Shown: positions 50,361 to 60,180, counted from the first letter of the stretch. The stretch is DNA of 64,000 bases from Candidatus Aminicenantota bacterium (GCA_027068075.1 JAMOUJ010000005.1:372001-436000); one strand, 5' to 3'. Made by a program: numbers and translations. The notes: generated from the letters alone by a model not told the origin.

Positions 50361-52006
50361 GAGATAAATTTCGCAACAGGGCCACGGCGGCGCTCCTGGT
50401 TTTGGTGCCTCTTCTGGCCAGCGATGCTCTGGTGAGGAGGCAAGTGTGGGAATTCAGGAAAAGGAAGGGGGGGTATAGTTTTTTGATGAAGAGGACGGTT
50501 AAGCGGCTGGGCTGGGGAGCCAGGGATTTTATGAAGTCCTTTGAAATAGTCCTACCCAGGGAATATCCCTTCAAGGTTCTCAGGGCCTACACGGTTAATT
50601 CCCGGGGAAGAAAGGTAAATGTTCCCCCCGGTGCCATCCGCTCCTTTCCACACCTTGCCCTTTTCCCCTATTTTTCCTTCCTGAGGAAATACAGAATAGA
50701 TTTTCCCAGCGTGGAAATTCCTTCCGAATCCCATGTGGAGATTAAGGGTTATGTCCCGGAGGTCCTGGACGAGAAATTTCTTCTCCTGGAACCCTATCCC
50801 TCTCTGGAGAAGAGGTGGGTTCTGGTGGGATTCCGGCGAATGTATTTCCATGCCCGGGATTTTTCCCCCCAGCAAGTCCAGGGGCCGGGGATGGACCAGC
50901 AGGGAAGAGTTCTCCGCTTCGTGAACCTTCCTCCCTATCCCCGGGAACCCCTTCAGCCGAAGCCCCCTTCTCTGGTGATTTCCACCAGGGAAGGTTGGGG
51001 TGACCTGGAAAAGGAAGTGAGGGAAATTCTGGCCTCGGGAGGATTGAAGGATAAGGTGAAAATCAGGGGCCTTTTCTCCGCCATAGGTTTCCTTAAGGCC
51101 AGGGTAAAGCCCGTGGAGTTGCCCATTAAGTGGTCCCTCCTTTATGCCAGAGGCGGGGCCGAGGTTCTGAGGAGCGGGTACGGGAGCCCCGTGGAATTGG
51201 CCATGCTTCTCCGGGATGTTCTGGTCCAGAACGGTTACGAAGCCTTTATTTATTTTTCGGCACCCCGGGAGGCCTTTTCGGAGGCGGTCCCGGCCCTGTC
51301 CCAGTTTGATGGGGTGGGGGTTTACCTGCCGGGCCCGGGGCTCTATATATCCTCCCGATTTTCTCCCCTTAAACTTCCCGTGGACAGGGTCCTGTGGGTA
51401 TTCTCTTCCACGCCGCATTTTCAGAAGACTTCCCCCATGAAACCCGGGGAGAACGGGCTCTGGGCGAGACTGGAATTGAAGGGAGGGGAAGTCCGGGGCG
51501 AAATGCGTGGCCGGGGGAACTTCATCCTTTACGGCGATCCTTTCAAGACAGGAGGTCTATACCTGAAGAGATTGGGGTTGAAGGTGGAGGTGAAGGAGGC
51601 CAGCCTTGAGGGAAACACCCTCCGTTTTTCCGCCATCCTTCTCAGCAAGGACAACATGATAAGGATAAGGCCGGACCTGGGACTTTTGCCGGAGGGCCCC
51701 GAAGGTTTTGGAGAGGGCAGAGCCACCCCAGTGGAACTTCCTCAGCCCTTTACGGTAGACATAGAACTTAAGGTTCTAAAGCCCGTGGAGGCCGTATACC
51801 TTCCCTCCCCCCGGAAAACCATCTTTAAATTCGGCCGTTTTTCCCTGGACCTTCAGAGGGATGAGGAGGGAATCGCCCTTCACTTTCGGCTTTCCCTCCA
51901 CCGAAGACGGATCCCACCGACCATGGCCCCCGACCTGGCGAGGCTAATAAAACTCTGCCGCAGTCCGGAAATTACCTCTCTGGTGTTGCTTCCACCCAGA
52001 CTTTAG
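50357..52006 (+). CDS. Exported protein, degenerate DUF3857/transglutaminase-like
   Basis: A 549-residue protein with a signal-like start (LVLVPLLASDA). The N-terminal half has beta-strands reminiscent of DUF3857 proteins (VLPREYPFKVLRAYTVNSRGR), and the segment GYGSPVELAMLLRDVLVQNGYEAFIYF aligns in character with the transglutaminase core but lacks its catalytic cysteine. The C-terminal half is beta-rich. I do not recognise it with confidence. It starts inside the ftsK stop (4-nt overlap), so it is co-expressed with the division protein. Confidence 0.55.
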   Translation: MRDKFRNRATAALLVLVPLLASDALVRRQVWEFRKRKGGYSFLMKRTVKRLGWGARDFMKSFEIVLPREYPFKVLRAYTVNSRGRKVNVPPGAIRSFPHLALFPYFSFLRKYRIDFPSVEIPSESHVEIKGYVPEVLDEKFLLLEPYPSLEKRWVLVGFRRMYFHARDFSPQQVQGPGMDQQGRVLRFVNLPPYPREPLQPKPPSLVISTREGWGDLEKEVREILASGGLKDKVKIRGLFSAIGFLKARVKPVELPIKWSLLYARGGAEVLRSGYGSPVELAMLLRDVLVQNGYEAFIYFSAPREAFSEAVPALSQFDGVGVYLPGPGLYISSRFSPLKLPVDRVLWVFSSTPHFQKTSPMKPGENGLWARLELKGGEVRGEMRGRGNFILYGDPFKTGGLYLKRLGLKVEVKEASLEGNTLRFSAILLSKDNMIRIRPDLGLLPEGPEGFGEGRATPVELPQPFTVDIELKVLKPVEAVYLPSPRKTIFKFGRFSLDLQRDEEGIALHFRLSLHRRRIPPTMAPDLARLIKLCRSPEITSLVLLPPRL

Positions 52007-53145
52007 AGTTTTATCCTGTATAAAAAGGCCCCGAATCCCCACAACCTGAGCACTATGCAGAGGAGCCATCCGATGTATGGGATAATGCTTATGATGAGGA
52101 TGAGAACAAGTCCCAGGGGATAACTGAGCCAGGGGGATGCCTCCTTCCTCGTGGCCCACCTCAGAATTATGGAGCCAACGGCAAAGGCTGCCAGGAGTTT
52201 TGCCAGGTAGAGTCCCATCAGGAAGACCGGGATGGCGAAGACGCTTACCAGCCAGGTGTAGACCAGGGCGAAAAAGGCCAGTATTGCCACCACGAAGATC
52301 ACCACCAGGGCAGCCCCCAGAAGGAGGGCCTTGAGGGGTTTGCTGAGGATTTCATCCCTGAGTTTTTTCACCGTGGCGGGGAAGAGGAAGAGGAATATGT
52401 ACCCAAGGACCAGGGAACTTATGAACCAGGAAAGTTTAAACCAGGCCCCGGAAAGGAAGAAGGATTTTTTCTTCGTGGGTTTTTCCGCCGGTTTCTCCTC
52501 CAGAAGTTCCTTCGGTTTTTCGGATTTCTTCTGAAGTTTTTTCCCGGAGTATTTGTGATAGGTGATTTTTCCCAGCACCGCTCCCTCTGGAACATCCACC
52601 TGCGCCGGTGTCCAGTATTCAAGGTTCCCCTCAATTTTCGTCTCCGGAAGAATTACCAGCCTCCTGGCCTTTACCCTCACATCGGAGTGAAAGGTTCCCG
52701 CCAGGATGACCTCGTTACCTCCCAGGTGGGCTTTCCCCGTTACCGTCCCGAAGACATCAATTTCGTCGCCGGCGGCATAAAGGTCCCCGGTCACCTCCGC
52801 CCCCTTCTCCAATTTTAGTTCCTGGCCGGCGAAGAGAATGTCCCTCTGGATTTTACCGTTGGCCTCCAGGGCCCTTCCCAGGAACCTTACGCTTCGGGTA
52901 ATCGTTCCGTTCAGGACCAATTTCTCGCCCAGGAAGAAAATCCCCCCTTCCACATCCTGGACCCTGGCCTTGCGTCCGAAGAAGATAACATCGCCCTGGA
53001 CTCCCTGGGCTATAAGTTCTTCCCCTGTGGCGTAGAGGTCCCCCTGGAGGTTTGAGACCTCCACCAGTTTACCCTTTTTGAAGTTGGCTCCCATGGTGGG
53101 GAGAACCAGAAAAACGGTTACCAAAAATATTAATACTTTCCTCAT
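52003..53145 (-). CDS. Bactofilin-like polymer-forming membrane protein
   Basis: A 380-residue protein: a signal or anchor segment, then residues about 25-180 with bactofilin-type repeats (GDLYATGEEL, GTITRSVRFLGRAL, GDLYAAGDEIDVFG), a charged Pro/Lys linker, and four C-terminal membrane segments (about 240-380). Bactofilins form cytoskeletal filaments, but here the polymer domain appears extracytoplasmic because of the signal sequence. Function unknown. Its ATG follows AGGAGG. The tail overlaps the plus-strand gene by 4 nt. Confidence 0.75.
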   Translation of the reverse strand: MRKVLIFLVTVFLVLPTMGANFKKGKLVEVSNLQGDLYATGEELIAQGVQGDVIFFGRKARVQDVEGGIFFLGEKLVLNGTITRSVRFLGRALEANGKIQRDILFAGQELKLEKGAEVTGDLYAAGDEIDVFGTVTGKAHLGGNEVILAGTFHSDVRVKARRLVILPETKIEGNLEYWTPAQVDVPEGAVLGKITYHKYSGKKLQKKSEKPKELLEEKPAEKPTKKKSFFLSGAWFKLSWFISSLVLGYIFLFLFPATVKKLRDEILSKPLKALLLGAALVVIFVVAILAFFALVYTWLVSVFAIPVFLMGLYLAKLLAAFAVGSIILRWATRKEASPWLSYPLGLVLILIISIIPYIGWLLCIVLRLWGFGAFLYRIKL

Positions 53146-53171
53146 TTTTCCCTCCTTTTAAGGATGTTATT

Positions 53172-53180
53172 ATTTTACCA
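53172..53180 (-). promoter_or_regulatory. Extended -10 of the bactofilin-like gene
   Basis: TGGTAAAAT on the minus strand lies about 26 nt before the ATG at 53145. The leader carries an AGGAGG ribosome site (53156-53151), so unlike many genes here this one is not leaderless. Confidence 0.5.
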
Positions 53181-53198
53181 TTTATTTCAGCGCTTTTA

Positions 53199-53207
53199 TG
53201 CTATAAT
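53199..53207 (+). promoter_or_regulatory. Extended -10 of the Alg14-like glycosyltransferase gene
   Basis: TGCTATAAT is an exact extended -10. The hexamer ends 11 nt before the ATG, giving a leader of about 4 nt without a ribosome site. It is back-to-back with the bactofilin promoter. Confidence 0.6.
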
Positions 53208-53218
53208 TTTCCCCAAAG

Positions 53219-53683
53219 ATGGGGAAAAAAGGCGAGAAAATATGTTTGGTATCCTCATCCGGAGGGCATCTTTTTCAACTGTATCTTCTAAAGCCGTGGT
53301 GGGAAAAGCATCCCAGGCTGTGGGTTAGTTTTAAAAAGGCGGATGCCCTATCCCTTTTGAAGGGAGAGAAGGTTTACTGGGCCCATTTCCCCACCACAAG
53401 AAACCTCTGGAATTTGTTGAGAAACACCCTTTTAGCCCTGAAGGTCTTCGTGAAGGAAAGGCCCTGGCTTGTGGTTTCCACCGGAGCCGGGGTGGCGGTG
53501 CCCTTTTTCTGGCTTGCCAAAGTCTTTGGGGCAAAGACGGTTTACATAGAAGTCTACGACAGGATAAACTCCCCCACCCTCACCGGGAAACTGGTCTATC
53601 CCGTGACGGATCTCTTCGTCCTACAGTGGGAGGAACAGAAAAAGTTTTACCCCAGGGGGGTGGTTCTGGGAGGCCTTCTTTGA
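53219..53683 (+). CDS. Glycosyltransferase subunit, Alg14/PssD-like
   Basis: A 154-residue protein with the family start VSSSGGHLFQLYLLKPWW and a central STGAGVAVPFFWLAK, where the S-x-G-A motif matches Alg14/PssD. Such proteins recruit the catalytic Alg13/PssE partner to the membrane to add a sugar to a lipid-linked precursor. Its stop overlaps the partner start (TTGA), so the two are made together. Confidence 0.83.
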   Translation: MGKKGEKICLVSSSGGHLFQLYLLKPWWEKHPRLWVSFKKADALSLLKGEKVYWAHFPTTRNLWNLLRNTLLALKVFVKERPWLVVSTGAGVAVPFFWLAKVFGAKTVYIEVYDRINSPTLTGKLVYPVTDLFVLQWEEQKKFYPRGVVLGGLL

Positions 53684-54168
53684 TCTTCGCCACCCTGGGA
53701 ACCGATGAGCACCCCTTTACCCGGTTGGTGGAGGAATTGGAGCGCCTGGTGAGGGAGGGAAGGATAAGGGAGCGGGTGGTGGTTCAACGTGGTTTTACCC
53801 CCTACCAGGGGGAGTTGCTGGAAACCTACGAGATTCTTCCCTTTGACCGTCTGGTGAACTACATAAGGGAAGCCCGGGTGGTGATAACCCACGGGGGACC
53901 GGGAAGCATAGCCCTGTCGCTTTTACAGGGAAAGGTTCCCGTAGTGGTGCCCCGGGACCCGGCCCTGGGGGAGCATGTGGACGGACATCAAATTGAGTTC
54001 GTCAGGTTTTTAAAGGAAAGGGGGAGCATAATACCCGTTTTTCGCATAGAGGAATTGGGGGATGTTCTGGAGGGGTATAAGGAACGGGAGGTGAAGTACT
54101 CGCTCCAGGAAAGGATTGACCGCTTTCTGGCCAGGTTTGAGGAACTGCTGGCCGAACTTAAAGATTGA
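53680..54168 (+). CDS. Glycosyltransferase catalytic subunit, Alg13/PssE-like
   Basis: A 162-residue GT28 C-terminal-type domain: FATLGTDEHPFTRLVEELE at the start and the nucleotide-sugar site THGGPGSIALSLLQGKVPVVVP. It pairs with the preceding Alg14-like protein as a split glycosyltransferase for surface polysaccharide. The TTG at 53680 lies in a TTGA overlap, 5-6 nt after GGAGG; a longer in-frame reading is rejected. Tail overlaps the convergent GT4 gene by 11 nt. Confidence 0.83.
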   Translation: MIFATLGTDEHPFTRLVEELERLVREGRIRERVVVQRGFTPYQGELLETYEILPFDRLVNYIREARVVITHGGPGSIALSLLQGKVPVVVPRDPALGEHVDGHQIEFVRFLKERGSIIPVFRIEELGDVLEGYKEREVKYSLQERIDRFLARFEELLAELKD

Positions 54169-55315
54169 GAAGGGCGTTTTCAAATTTTTCCAGGATTTTT
54201 TCCCAGCGGAAATTTTCCTCTATGTAGTTCTTTCCGGCAATGGCCATTTCCCGGTAGAGGTCCCCATGGGTTAAGAGCAGTTCCGCCGCCGAGGCGAAGG
54301 AGAGGCAATCCCTGTAGGTCAGCCCGGCGCCGGACCTTTCCACATGCCCCCGGAGAACCGGCGAGGCTTCGTTGACCAGGGCGGGCTTCCCCAGGGCCAT
54401 GGATTCCAGCAGGAAATAGGAAAAACTCTCCAGGGAAGAGGGATGGACGGTGAGGGTGGAGGCGGCAATGGCGTCCCACTTGGCCTGCTCTGGCAGAAAC
54501 CCCAGATAAATTATCCTGGGGTCCGGGGGCAACTCCATGTTTAGCCTCCCAGCCAGGGCAAAGGAAGAGGGTCTGTATTGGGAGTAAGGTCCGAAGCACT
54601 GAAGCATCCCTCCGCAGCCCTTGCCTTCGTCTATTCGTCCCATGTAAAGGAATACAGGCTGGAACATGGGGAACCGGGAGAGGAAGAGGTTAGGGAAGGT
54701 TCTGGCCGGGGGGCTGATGCCGGCTCCTATCACCTGCCTCAGGTTGTCTCCGGGATAAGTCTTTTCCACCAGGTCCTTTTCCTCGTGGGAAAGAAACAGC
54801 AGGGCCCGGGGCAGGGAGAACACCCTTTCCATTATGCCCATGTAAAAGGGGGCTTCGTCGTGGGCCGTGGGGAAGAGGACGGCCCTGTCTCCCACCTGTT
54901 GGAGTCCAAAATATGTGGGATAGTAAAGGTATGTGAAGAAAACGAAGATGTCGTACTCGTCCTTTTCCCGGGCCAGGGCTTCCACCAGCCGGGGCACCAC
55001 GGGGCCCTGAAGGTGGAGCCATTCCTCCTCTTCCTGGGGCGACGGCTTCCCGGTGAAGAATTCCCGGCTCACCGCATTGAAGTTTTCCATGTCCCGCTCC
55101 CTTTCCACCGGAAACCTTTTTATCTTCACCCCCCTGAGCAGGGATTCCCCCGGGGGAAAGTAATTGGACCATGTGGTGTAGTCCAGGGCCGTGGTGGTAA
55201 AGACGGTGATGTCCCATCCCCGGGCGTAGAGCCTTTCTGCGTAGTCCCGGGCCAGTTTCTCCGATCCCCCCACCACTTCGCGGCCGTATCTTTGAACCAC
55301 AAAGGCGGCTTTCAT
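54158..55315 (-). CDS. Glycosyltransferase family 4 protein
   Basis: A 385-residue GT-B enzyme. The start has the donor-face pattern GGSEKLARDYAERL, and the C-terminal domain has LYMGRIDEGKG and PSSLESFSYFLLESMALGKP with the E-x7-E motif of GT4 retaining enzymes. Acceptor and donor sugars are unknown. It begins in the end of parB (4-nt overlap), so despite its function it is transcribed with parB and glyQS. Confidence 0.88.
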   Translation of the reverse strand: MKAAFVVQRYGREVVGGSEKLARDYAERLYARGWDITVFTTTALDYTTWSNYFPPGESLLRGVKIKRFPVERERDMENFNAVSREFFTGKPSPQEEEEWLHLQGPVVPRLVEALAREKDEYDIFVFFTYLYYPTYFGLQQVGDRAVLFPTAHDEAPFYMGIMERVFSLPRALLFLSHEEKDLVEKTYPGDNLRQVIGAGISPPARTFPNLFLSRFPMFQPVFLYMGRIDEGKGCGGMLQCFGPYSQYRPSSFALAGRLNMELPPDPRIIYLGFLPEQAKWDAIAASTLTVHPSSLESFSYFLLESMALGKPALVNEASPVLRGHVERSGAGLTYRDCLSFASAAELLLTHGDLYREMAIAGKNYIEENFRWEKILEKFENALLNL

Positions 55316-56055
55316 TTCAGTTCCAGGTCCCCCTTCTCCATCTTTTCCAGGAGTTGCCGGAGAAAATTAACTATTTTTTCCCGATCTATCTCCGATTTCA
55401 CACGGATTTTCACCTCCAGGCCCGTCTCCTCGTCCTTAAATTTTATGGAGCGACTCCGGGGTTTCATTTTCCTGGCCAGTTTCCGGGCCTCTTCCCGGGA
55501 TAGGTTTTCTGCGGCGATTTTTCGGGCCAGTTCCTCCATGGCTTCTTCGCTTTCCTGACGGGCTATAAGAAGGATCATGGATGAGGCGGTGATCCCGAGT
55601 TCCATGCACAGGGCCTTTATCCTGGGGGGCATGTTGGCTATTTCCAGCATCTCCGTTACTGTGGTTCTGGCCTTTCCTATTCTCTTAGCCAGTTCCTGAT
55701 GGGTGTATCCGTAAAGGGTGATGAGGGCCCTGTAGCCTTCGGCGATTTCAAAGGGGGTCAGGTCCTTACGCTGGATGTTTTCAATCAGGGCTATCTCCAT
55801 GGCCTCCCGGTCGTCCACATCCATTTCTATACACGGAAGGAGGGACAGGCCGGCCATTAAAGCCGCCCGATATCTTCTTTCCCCGGAAATAATTTCGTAT
55901 TTATCCCCCTTTTTCCTGACAATCAAAGGCTCTATTATCCCCTTTTCCCGAATGGATTCCGCCAGTTCCTGGAGGTCTCCCAGGATGTCCCGGGGCTGGT
56001 TTTTCCCGGGGATCAGTTGAGTTATGGGGATGTACTTAAAGGTTTTTTCTCTCAA
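55312..56055 (-). CDS. parB: ParB-like partition protein
   Basis: A 247-residue DNA-binding protein. CTP-binding ParB box ISGERRYRAALMAG, then LIENIQRKDLTPFEIAEGYRAL and a helix-turn-helix (YTHQELAKRIGKARTTVTEML). The C-terminus is charged and may dimerise. ParA is not adjacent and no parS site was recognised, so this could be the chromosome-segregation ParB or a Noc-like relative. It overlaps the glyS stop by 4 nt. Confidence 0.88.
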   Translation of the reverse strand: MREKTFKYIPITQLIPGKNQPRDILGDLQELAESIREKGIIEPLIVRKKGDKYEIISGERRYRAALMAGLSLLPCIEMDVDDREAMEIALIENIQRKDLTPFEIAEGYRALITLYGYTHQELAKRIGKARTTVTEMLEIANMPPRIKALCMELGITASSMILLIARQESEEAMEELARKIAAENLSREEARKLARKMKPRSRSIKFKDEETGLEVKIRVKSEIDREKIVNFLRQLLEKMEKGDLELK

Positions 56056-58088
56056 GGCTCCTGCAGGCGGGTGAAGTCCACAAATTTTTTGAAAAGCGCC
56101 TCCGCCCTTTGGAGAAGGGCTATCCTGTTATCCCTGATTTCGGGGTCCTTGTCCATGATCATGAGGTTTTCAAACAGGTCGTTTATGAAGGGGACCGTGG
56201 AAAGAAGACCGTCAAGGAAGGAAAGGTAATCCCTGTTCTCCAGGTAATCCCGGGAGGCGGTTTCCACGGCGGTGATGATTTCCATCAGATTTTTTTCGTG
56301 GGGGGAAGAGAGTTTATCCGGGTTCACTTCCCGGGGGGGCTGGCCCGAGGTTATGTTCTTTATCCTGCGGTGGGCCTGAACCAGGGCGGTGAGGGCCTCG
56401 GAATCCCGAATTTTTTCCAGGGCCTGGAGTTTTTCGTAGGCTGCGGAGAGGTCTAAGCCCTCGGCTTCCAGCACTGCCCTCACATAATCGTAGGGATAGC
56501 CTTCGGAGGAGAATTTTTGCTCAGCCCTCTTCAGGATGAATTCCTTGATCTCTTCCTCCAGGCTGGCGGAAAGGGTGATCTCCTCGGCCAGCAAGCCCAT
56601 GGCGGTTTCAATTAATTGGGAAAGGCCCACATTCAGTTTTCCCTCCACCATCAGCCTTATAATCCCCAGAGTGGCCCGTCTTACTCCCAGGGGATCTCCG
56701 CTTCCAGAGGGTCTATACCCCGTGGCGAAGGCCACCACCAGGTGGTCCAATTTGTCTACGAGGGAAAGAAGTTTACCCTCCTGGGTGGCGGGCAACCGGT
56801 CCCCCGAACCTGATGGTCTATAGTGGTCGTAGACGGCTCTCCAGAGTTCCTCTGGTTTTCCCTGATGTCTCAGGATGAGGCCTCCGGCAATTCCCTGAAG
56901 AGAGGGGAATTCCCCCACCAGTTCCGTCACAAGATCGCTTTTGCACAGGGCGGCGGCCTCCTTTAGAATGGGGTCGGCAACTCCGTCGGACACCAGTTTT
57001 TCCGCCAGGGTTTCCAGCCTTTGGGTTTTTTTGAGATAACTTCCCACCACATCGTTGTAGAGGATGTTCTCCAGTTCCTGGCGAAGTTCCTCTAAGGATT
57101 TTTCCCGATCCTTTTTCCAGAAGTAAAGGGCATCTTCCAGCCGGGCCCTGGCAACCCTTTCGTTTCCGGCTATTATTTTGCTGAGGTCGGAGCCGGGGTT
57201 GTCCGCCACCCCTACAAATTTGTTCACCGGGCCCTGGTCGTTTTTGAGGAGGTACAACCCCATCTCCTTCTCCAGGGAGGAGGTTATAATCTCCGACGGT
57301 AGTTCCATGTATTTTTCAGGGAAACTTCCGGAAAACACCGCAGGATATTCCACCGAATCCCTCCAGAATTCCATGACCTCCTGAGGAGGGGACTGATAGG
57401 TCTGGGCCCGGGCTTCCAGACCCCGGGAAATCATCTCCTCCCTCTCCTGATTCTTGGCCACCACGAAGGCATCCCTGAGGTCCCTGAAATAACCCTCTGC
57501 CGAGGAAACCTGCACAAAGATGGGGGAAAATATTCGGTGCCCCCTGGTTATTCTGGTGGCCCGCAGACCGAAGGCCTCCATTTCCACATCCCCGCCGTCG
57601 TATGAGGCCAGGAGGTTCTTAACCCGTCTGGAAAACCTGTGGCCGTTCCATCTCATGGTTTTGGGAAAGGGAATTTTGGTGAGAATTTGTGCTAAAAAGG
57701 TAGGAAATACCTCCTGGAAACTGGGGGCTTCCCTTCTTACCCTGAGGGCCAGATACTCTCCCTTCCCCTTTTCCACCCTTTCCAGTTCCTCTACCTCCAC
57801 TCCCATGCGGCGGGCAAAACCCGTGGCCGCCGGGGTGGGATTTCCCTCTTCGTCAAAGGCCAGGTTCACCGGGGGGCCCACCACCAGTTCTTCGGTGGGT
57901 GGGGCCACCAGTTCTCCCTTTATCACCAAGGTAATCCTTCTGGGGGTGGAGTATACTTCCAGGCCGTCGTAAGAAAAATTGGACTCCTGGAGGAATCCTT
58001 CTATTTTTCCCTTTAAAAACTCCCGGGCTATTTTCTGGTGGGAGACGGGCATGTCCTCCACCAGAAGTTCAAACAGAAATTCAGCCAT
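56052..58088 (-). CDS. glyS: Glycine--tRNA ligase, beta subunit
   Basis: A 678-residue subunit of the bacterial two-subunit glycyl-tRNA synthetase. It begins [22 protein letters not shown] and shows [11 protein letters not shown], the GATP-less central core with [11 protein letters not shown]-type [14 protein letters not shown] and the C-terminal anticodon-binding DALR-like region ending FVDFTRL. Normal length (680-690). It overlaps glyQ by 8 nt and is co-translated with it. Confidence 0.96.
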   Translation of the reverse strand: MAEFLFELLVEDMPVSHQKIAREFLKGKIEGFLQESNFSYDGLEVYSTPRRITLVIKGELVAPPTEELVVGPPVNLAFDEEGNPTPAATGFARRMGVEVEELERVEKGKGEYLALRVRREAPSFQEVFPTFLAQILTKIPFPKTMRWNGHRFSRRVKNLLASYDGGDVEMEAFGLRATRITRGHRIFSPIFVQVSSAEGYFRDLRDAFVVAKNQEREEMISRGLEARAQTYQSPPQEVMEFWRDSVEYPAVFSGSFPEKYMELPSEIITSSLEKEMGLYLLKNDQGPVNKFVGVADNPGSDLSKIIAGNERVARARLEDALYFWKKDREKSLEELRQELENILYNDVVGSYLKKTQRLETLAEKLVSDGVADPILKEAAALCKSDLVTELVGEFPSLQGIAGGLILRHQGKPEELWRAVYDHYRPSGSGDRLPATQEGKLLSLVDKLDHLVVAFATGYRPSGSGDPLGVRRATLGIIRLMVEGKLNVGLSQLIETAMGLLAEEITLSASLEEEIKEFILKRAEQKFSSEGYPYDYVRAVLEAEGLDLSAAYEKLQALEKIRDSEALTALVQAHRRIKNITSGQPPREVNPDKLSSPHEKNLMEIITAVETASRDYLENRDYLSFLDGLLSTVPFINDLFENLMIMDKDPEIRDNRIALLQRAEALFKKFVDFTRLQEP

Positions 58089-58926
58089 TTTTCCCCTCCA
58101 CGACTTTTTCCGCCACCCTGCAGGCTATGTCCCGGATTTTCAAGATGTATTTGGCCCTTTCCCCCACGCTTATGGCCCCCCGGGCATCCAGAAGGTTGAA
58201 GGTGTGGGAACACTTGAGAACATGGTCGTAGGCGGGAAGGACGAGGCCCTTTTCCAGCAGGTTTTCGGCTTCCTCTTCAAACATTTCAAAGAGCCTGAAG
58301 AGCATCTCCCTATCGGCCTCCTCAAAGTGATATCTGGAAAACTCCTTCTCCTCCTGGAGTCTGAGGTCGCCGTAGGTCTTTCCTCCTCCCCATTCCAACT
58401 GGTAGATGTTGTCCTTTTCTTCCAGGAACATCTCCAGCCTTTCTATCCCGTAGGTTATCTCCACTGGGATTACCTTGAGGTCTACCCCACCGGCCTGCTG
58501 AAAATATGTGAACTGGGTTATTTCCAACCCGTCCAGCAGAACCTGCCATCCGATTCCCCAGGCGCCCAGGGTGGGGGCTTCCCAATCGTCCTCGGCGAAG
58601 CGCAGATCGTGGGAGGTGAGTTCTATGCCTATGGCCTCCAGGCTCCTCAGGTAAACATTTATTATGTCCTCCGGGGCTGGCTTCATTACCACCTGGAACT
58701 GGAAGTGCTTTGCCACCCTGTGGGGGTTTTCCCCGTAGCGACCATCGGTGGGCCGGCGGGAAGGCTGAACATAGGCCACCTTCAATTCATCCTCCTGTAG
58801 AACCCTTATGAAGGTGTCCGGGGTCATGGTCCCGGCCCCCACCTCCAGGTCGTAGGGCTGGGCTATAAAGCAACCCTGCTCCGCCCAGAACTTCTGAAGG
58901 GAAAATATTAAGTCCTGAATGCTCAT
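58081..58926 (-). CDS. glyQ: Glycine--tRNA ligase, alpha subunit
   Basis: A 281-residue class II synthetase core. Diagnostic stretches are [23 protein letters not shown] (split by the family motif), [48 protein letters not shown] and [10 protein letters not shown]. It forms the tetramer with GlyS that charges tRNA-Gly. A weak TTGCAA-N17-TATCTT promoter precedes it, and the ATG follows AGGAGGAAGT. Confidence 0.97.
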   Translation of the reverse strand: MSIQDLIFSLQKFWAEQGCFIAQPYDLEVGAGTMTPDTFIRVLQEDELKVAYVQPSRRPTDGRYGENPHRVAKHFQFQVVMKPAPEDIINVYLRSLEAIGIELTSHDLRFAEDDWEAPTLGAWGIGWQVLLDGLEITQFTYFQQAGGVDLKVIPVEITYGIERLEMFLEEKDNIYQLEWGGGKTYGDLRLQEEKEFSRYHFEEADREMLFRLFEMFEEEAENLLEKGLVLPAYDHVLKCSHTFNLLDARGAISVGERAKYILKIRDIACRVAEKVVEGKNG

Positions 58927-58944
58927 ACTTCCTCCTCAAATTTG

Positions 58945-58973
58945 AAGATATCACAGGACCGGTGGCTTTGCAA
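58945..58973 (-). promoter_or_regulatory. Putative glyQ operon promoter
   Basis: On the minus strand TTGCAA (58973-58968) and TATCTT (58950-58945) are 17 nt apart; the AGGAGG ribosome site of glyQ follows. The -10 is a poor match. Confidence 0.4.
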
Positions 58974-58977
58974 CTTC

Positions 58978-60147
58978 CTATCTAACCTTCCACCAGAAGA
59001 GGAGGGCAGCCATGAGGGCAGCCCCTCCTCCGAAAAGGAAAGGGGCAGAGGGAGAGATGGAAAACCATAGAAAACCGGCTATCAAGGAGGCGGGTAGAAG
59101 TCCTATCCCCTCCAGGGTGGAAAGGAGACCCAGAAGGGTGGCCTTCCTTTCCCGGGGGGCCAGTTCGGCGACCAGGGCCTTCATCACCCCTTCGCTTACC
59201 CCGGAGTAAAGCCCGTATATCCCCATGGCGGCCCAGATCATGCCGGGTTTAAGGGCTATAAGGAAGTAAGAGGAGGAATATAGAAGATAACCCAGAATGA
59301 GAAGGGGTTTTCTTCCGATTTTATCCGAGAGCCTTCCGGCAGGATAACTCACCGCCATGTAGAAAAGGTTGTAGAAGAGATAGAGAAGGATCACCCTTTG
59401 GGGGGAAAATCCCAGGTCCGGTTCCGCCGCCCTGAGGAGGATGAACTGATTGGAGGAGTTTCCCAGGGTGAACAGGAAAACCACCGCCAAGACCCACCTT
59501 AACCTGCGGTCCAGGCCTGAGAAACTCAGCCTCACCGAGGAACCCAGGGCTCCCCTTCCCGTTTCCACGGCGGCCAGGAGGATGATAATTCCCAGAAGGG
59601 CCGGCACCAGGCTCGCCAGGAGCAGTTTCTTAAAAACCGGAATCCAGAGGGATGGCTCACCGGCGTGGAGGTGAAATTTTGATATGAGCCAGTAGGCTAT
59701 GAGGATTCCGATGACCGCCCCGGCGGTATCCATGGCCCTGTGGAGTCCAAAGGCCCCTCCCCTTTTTTTCTTCCCCACCGACTCGGCTATCAGAGCGTCC
59801 CTGGGAGCAGTTCTTACCCCCTTTCCAAACCTATCCACCACCCTACCCGCCAGGACCACGGGCCAGGATCGGGCCAGGTAGAAAAGGAATTTTCCCAGGG
59901 CGGAAAGGCTGTAGCCCGAGATGGCCAGGGGCTTTCTTTTGCCGATTCTATCGGAAATGGCCCCGGAAAAAACCTTGAGGATGGAGGCGGTGCTCTCCGC
60001 CAGACCTTCAATAAAGCCCAGGGCTACGGCCCCACCTCCCAGAGCCTTTATGTAAAGGGAAATTATGGGATAGACCATCTCAGAACTTATGTCGGTGAAA
60101 AAAGAGGTGAGACCCGTTATCCACACATTGGCCTTTCTTTTGAGCAT
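58978..60147 (-). CDS. Major facilitator superfamily transporter
   Basis: A 389-residue inner-membrane carrier with about 12 hydrophobic segments. The loop GAISDRIGKRKPLAISGY between the second and third segments and RLSDKIGRKPLLILGY between the eighth and ninth are the two copies of the MFS signature. The start MVYPIISLYIKALGGG suggests the drug/sugar exporter branch; substrate unknown. The ATG has no ribosome site and lies 6 nt after TGGTAAAAT (60162-60154), suggesting a leaderless mRNA. Confidence 0.87.
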   Translation of the reverse strand: MLKRKANVWITGLTSFFTDISSEMVYPIISLYIKALGGGAVALGFIEGLAESTASILKVFSGAISDRIGKRKPLAISGYSLSALGKFLFYLARSWPVVLAGRVVDRFGKGVRTAPRDALIAESVGKKKRGGAFGLHRAMDTAGAVIGILIAYWLISKFHLHAGEPSLWIPVFKKLLLASLVPALLGIIILLAAVETGRGALGSSVRLSFSGLDRRLRWVLAVVFLFTLGNSSNQFILLRAAEPDLGFSPQRVILLYLFYNLFYMAVSYPAGRLSDKIGRKPLLILGYLLYSSSYFLIALKPGMIWAAMGIYGLYSGVSEGVMKALVAELAPRERKATLLGLLSTLEGIGLLPASLIAGFLWFSISPSAPFLFGGGAALMAALLFWWKVR

Positions 60148-60153
60148 GGGGTT

Positions 60154-60162
60154 ATTTTACCA
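60154..60162 (-). promoter_or_regulatory. Extended -10 of the MFS gene
   Basis: TGGTAAAAT on the minus strand ends exactly 6 nt before the ATG at 60147. No -35 and no ribosome site. Confidence 0.6.
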
Positions 60163-60180
60163 GAGTTTACGGTAAAACGC

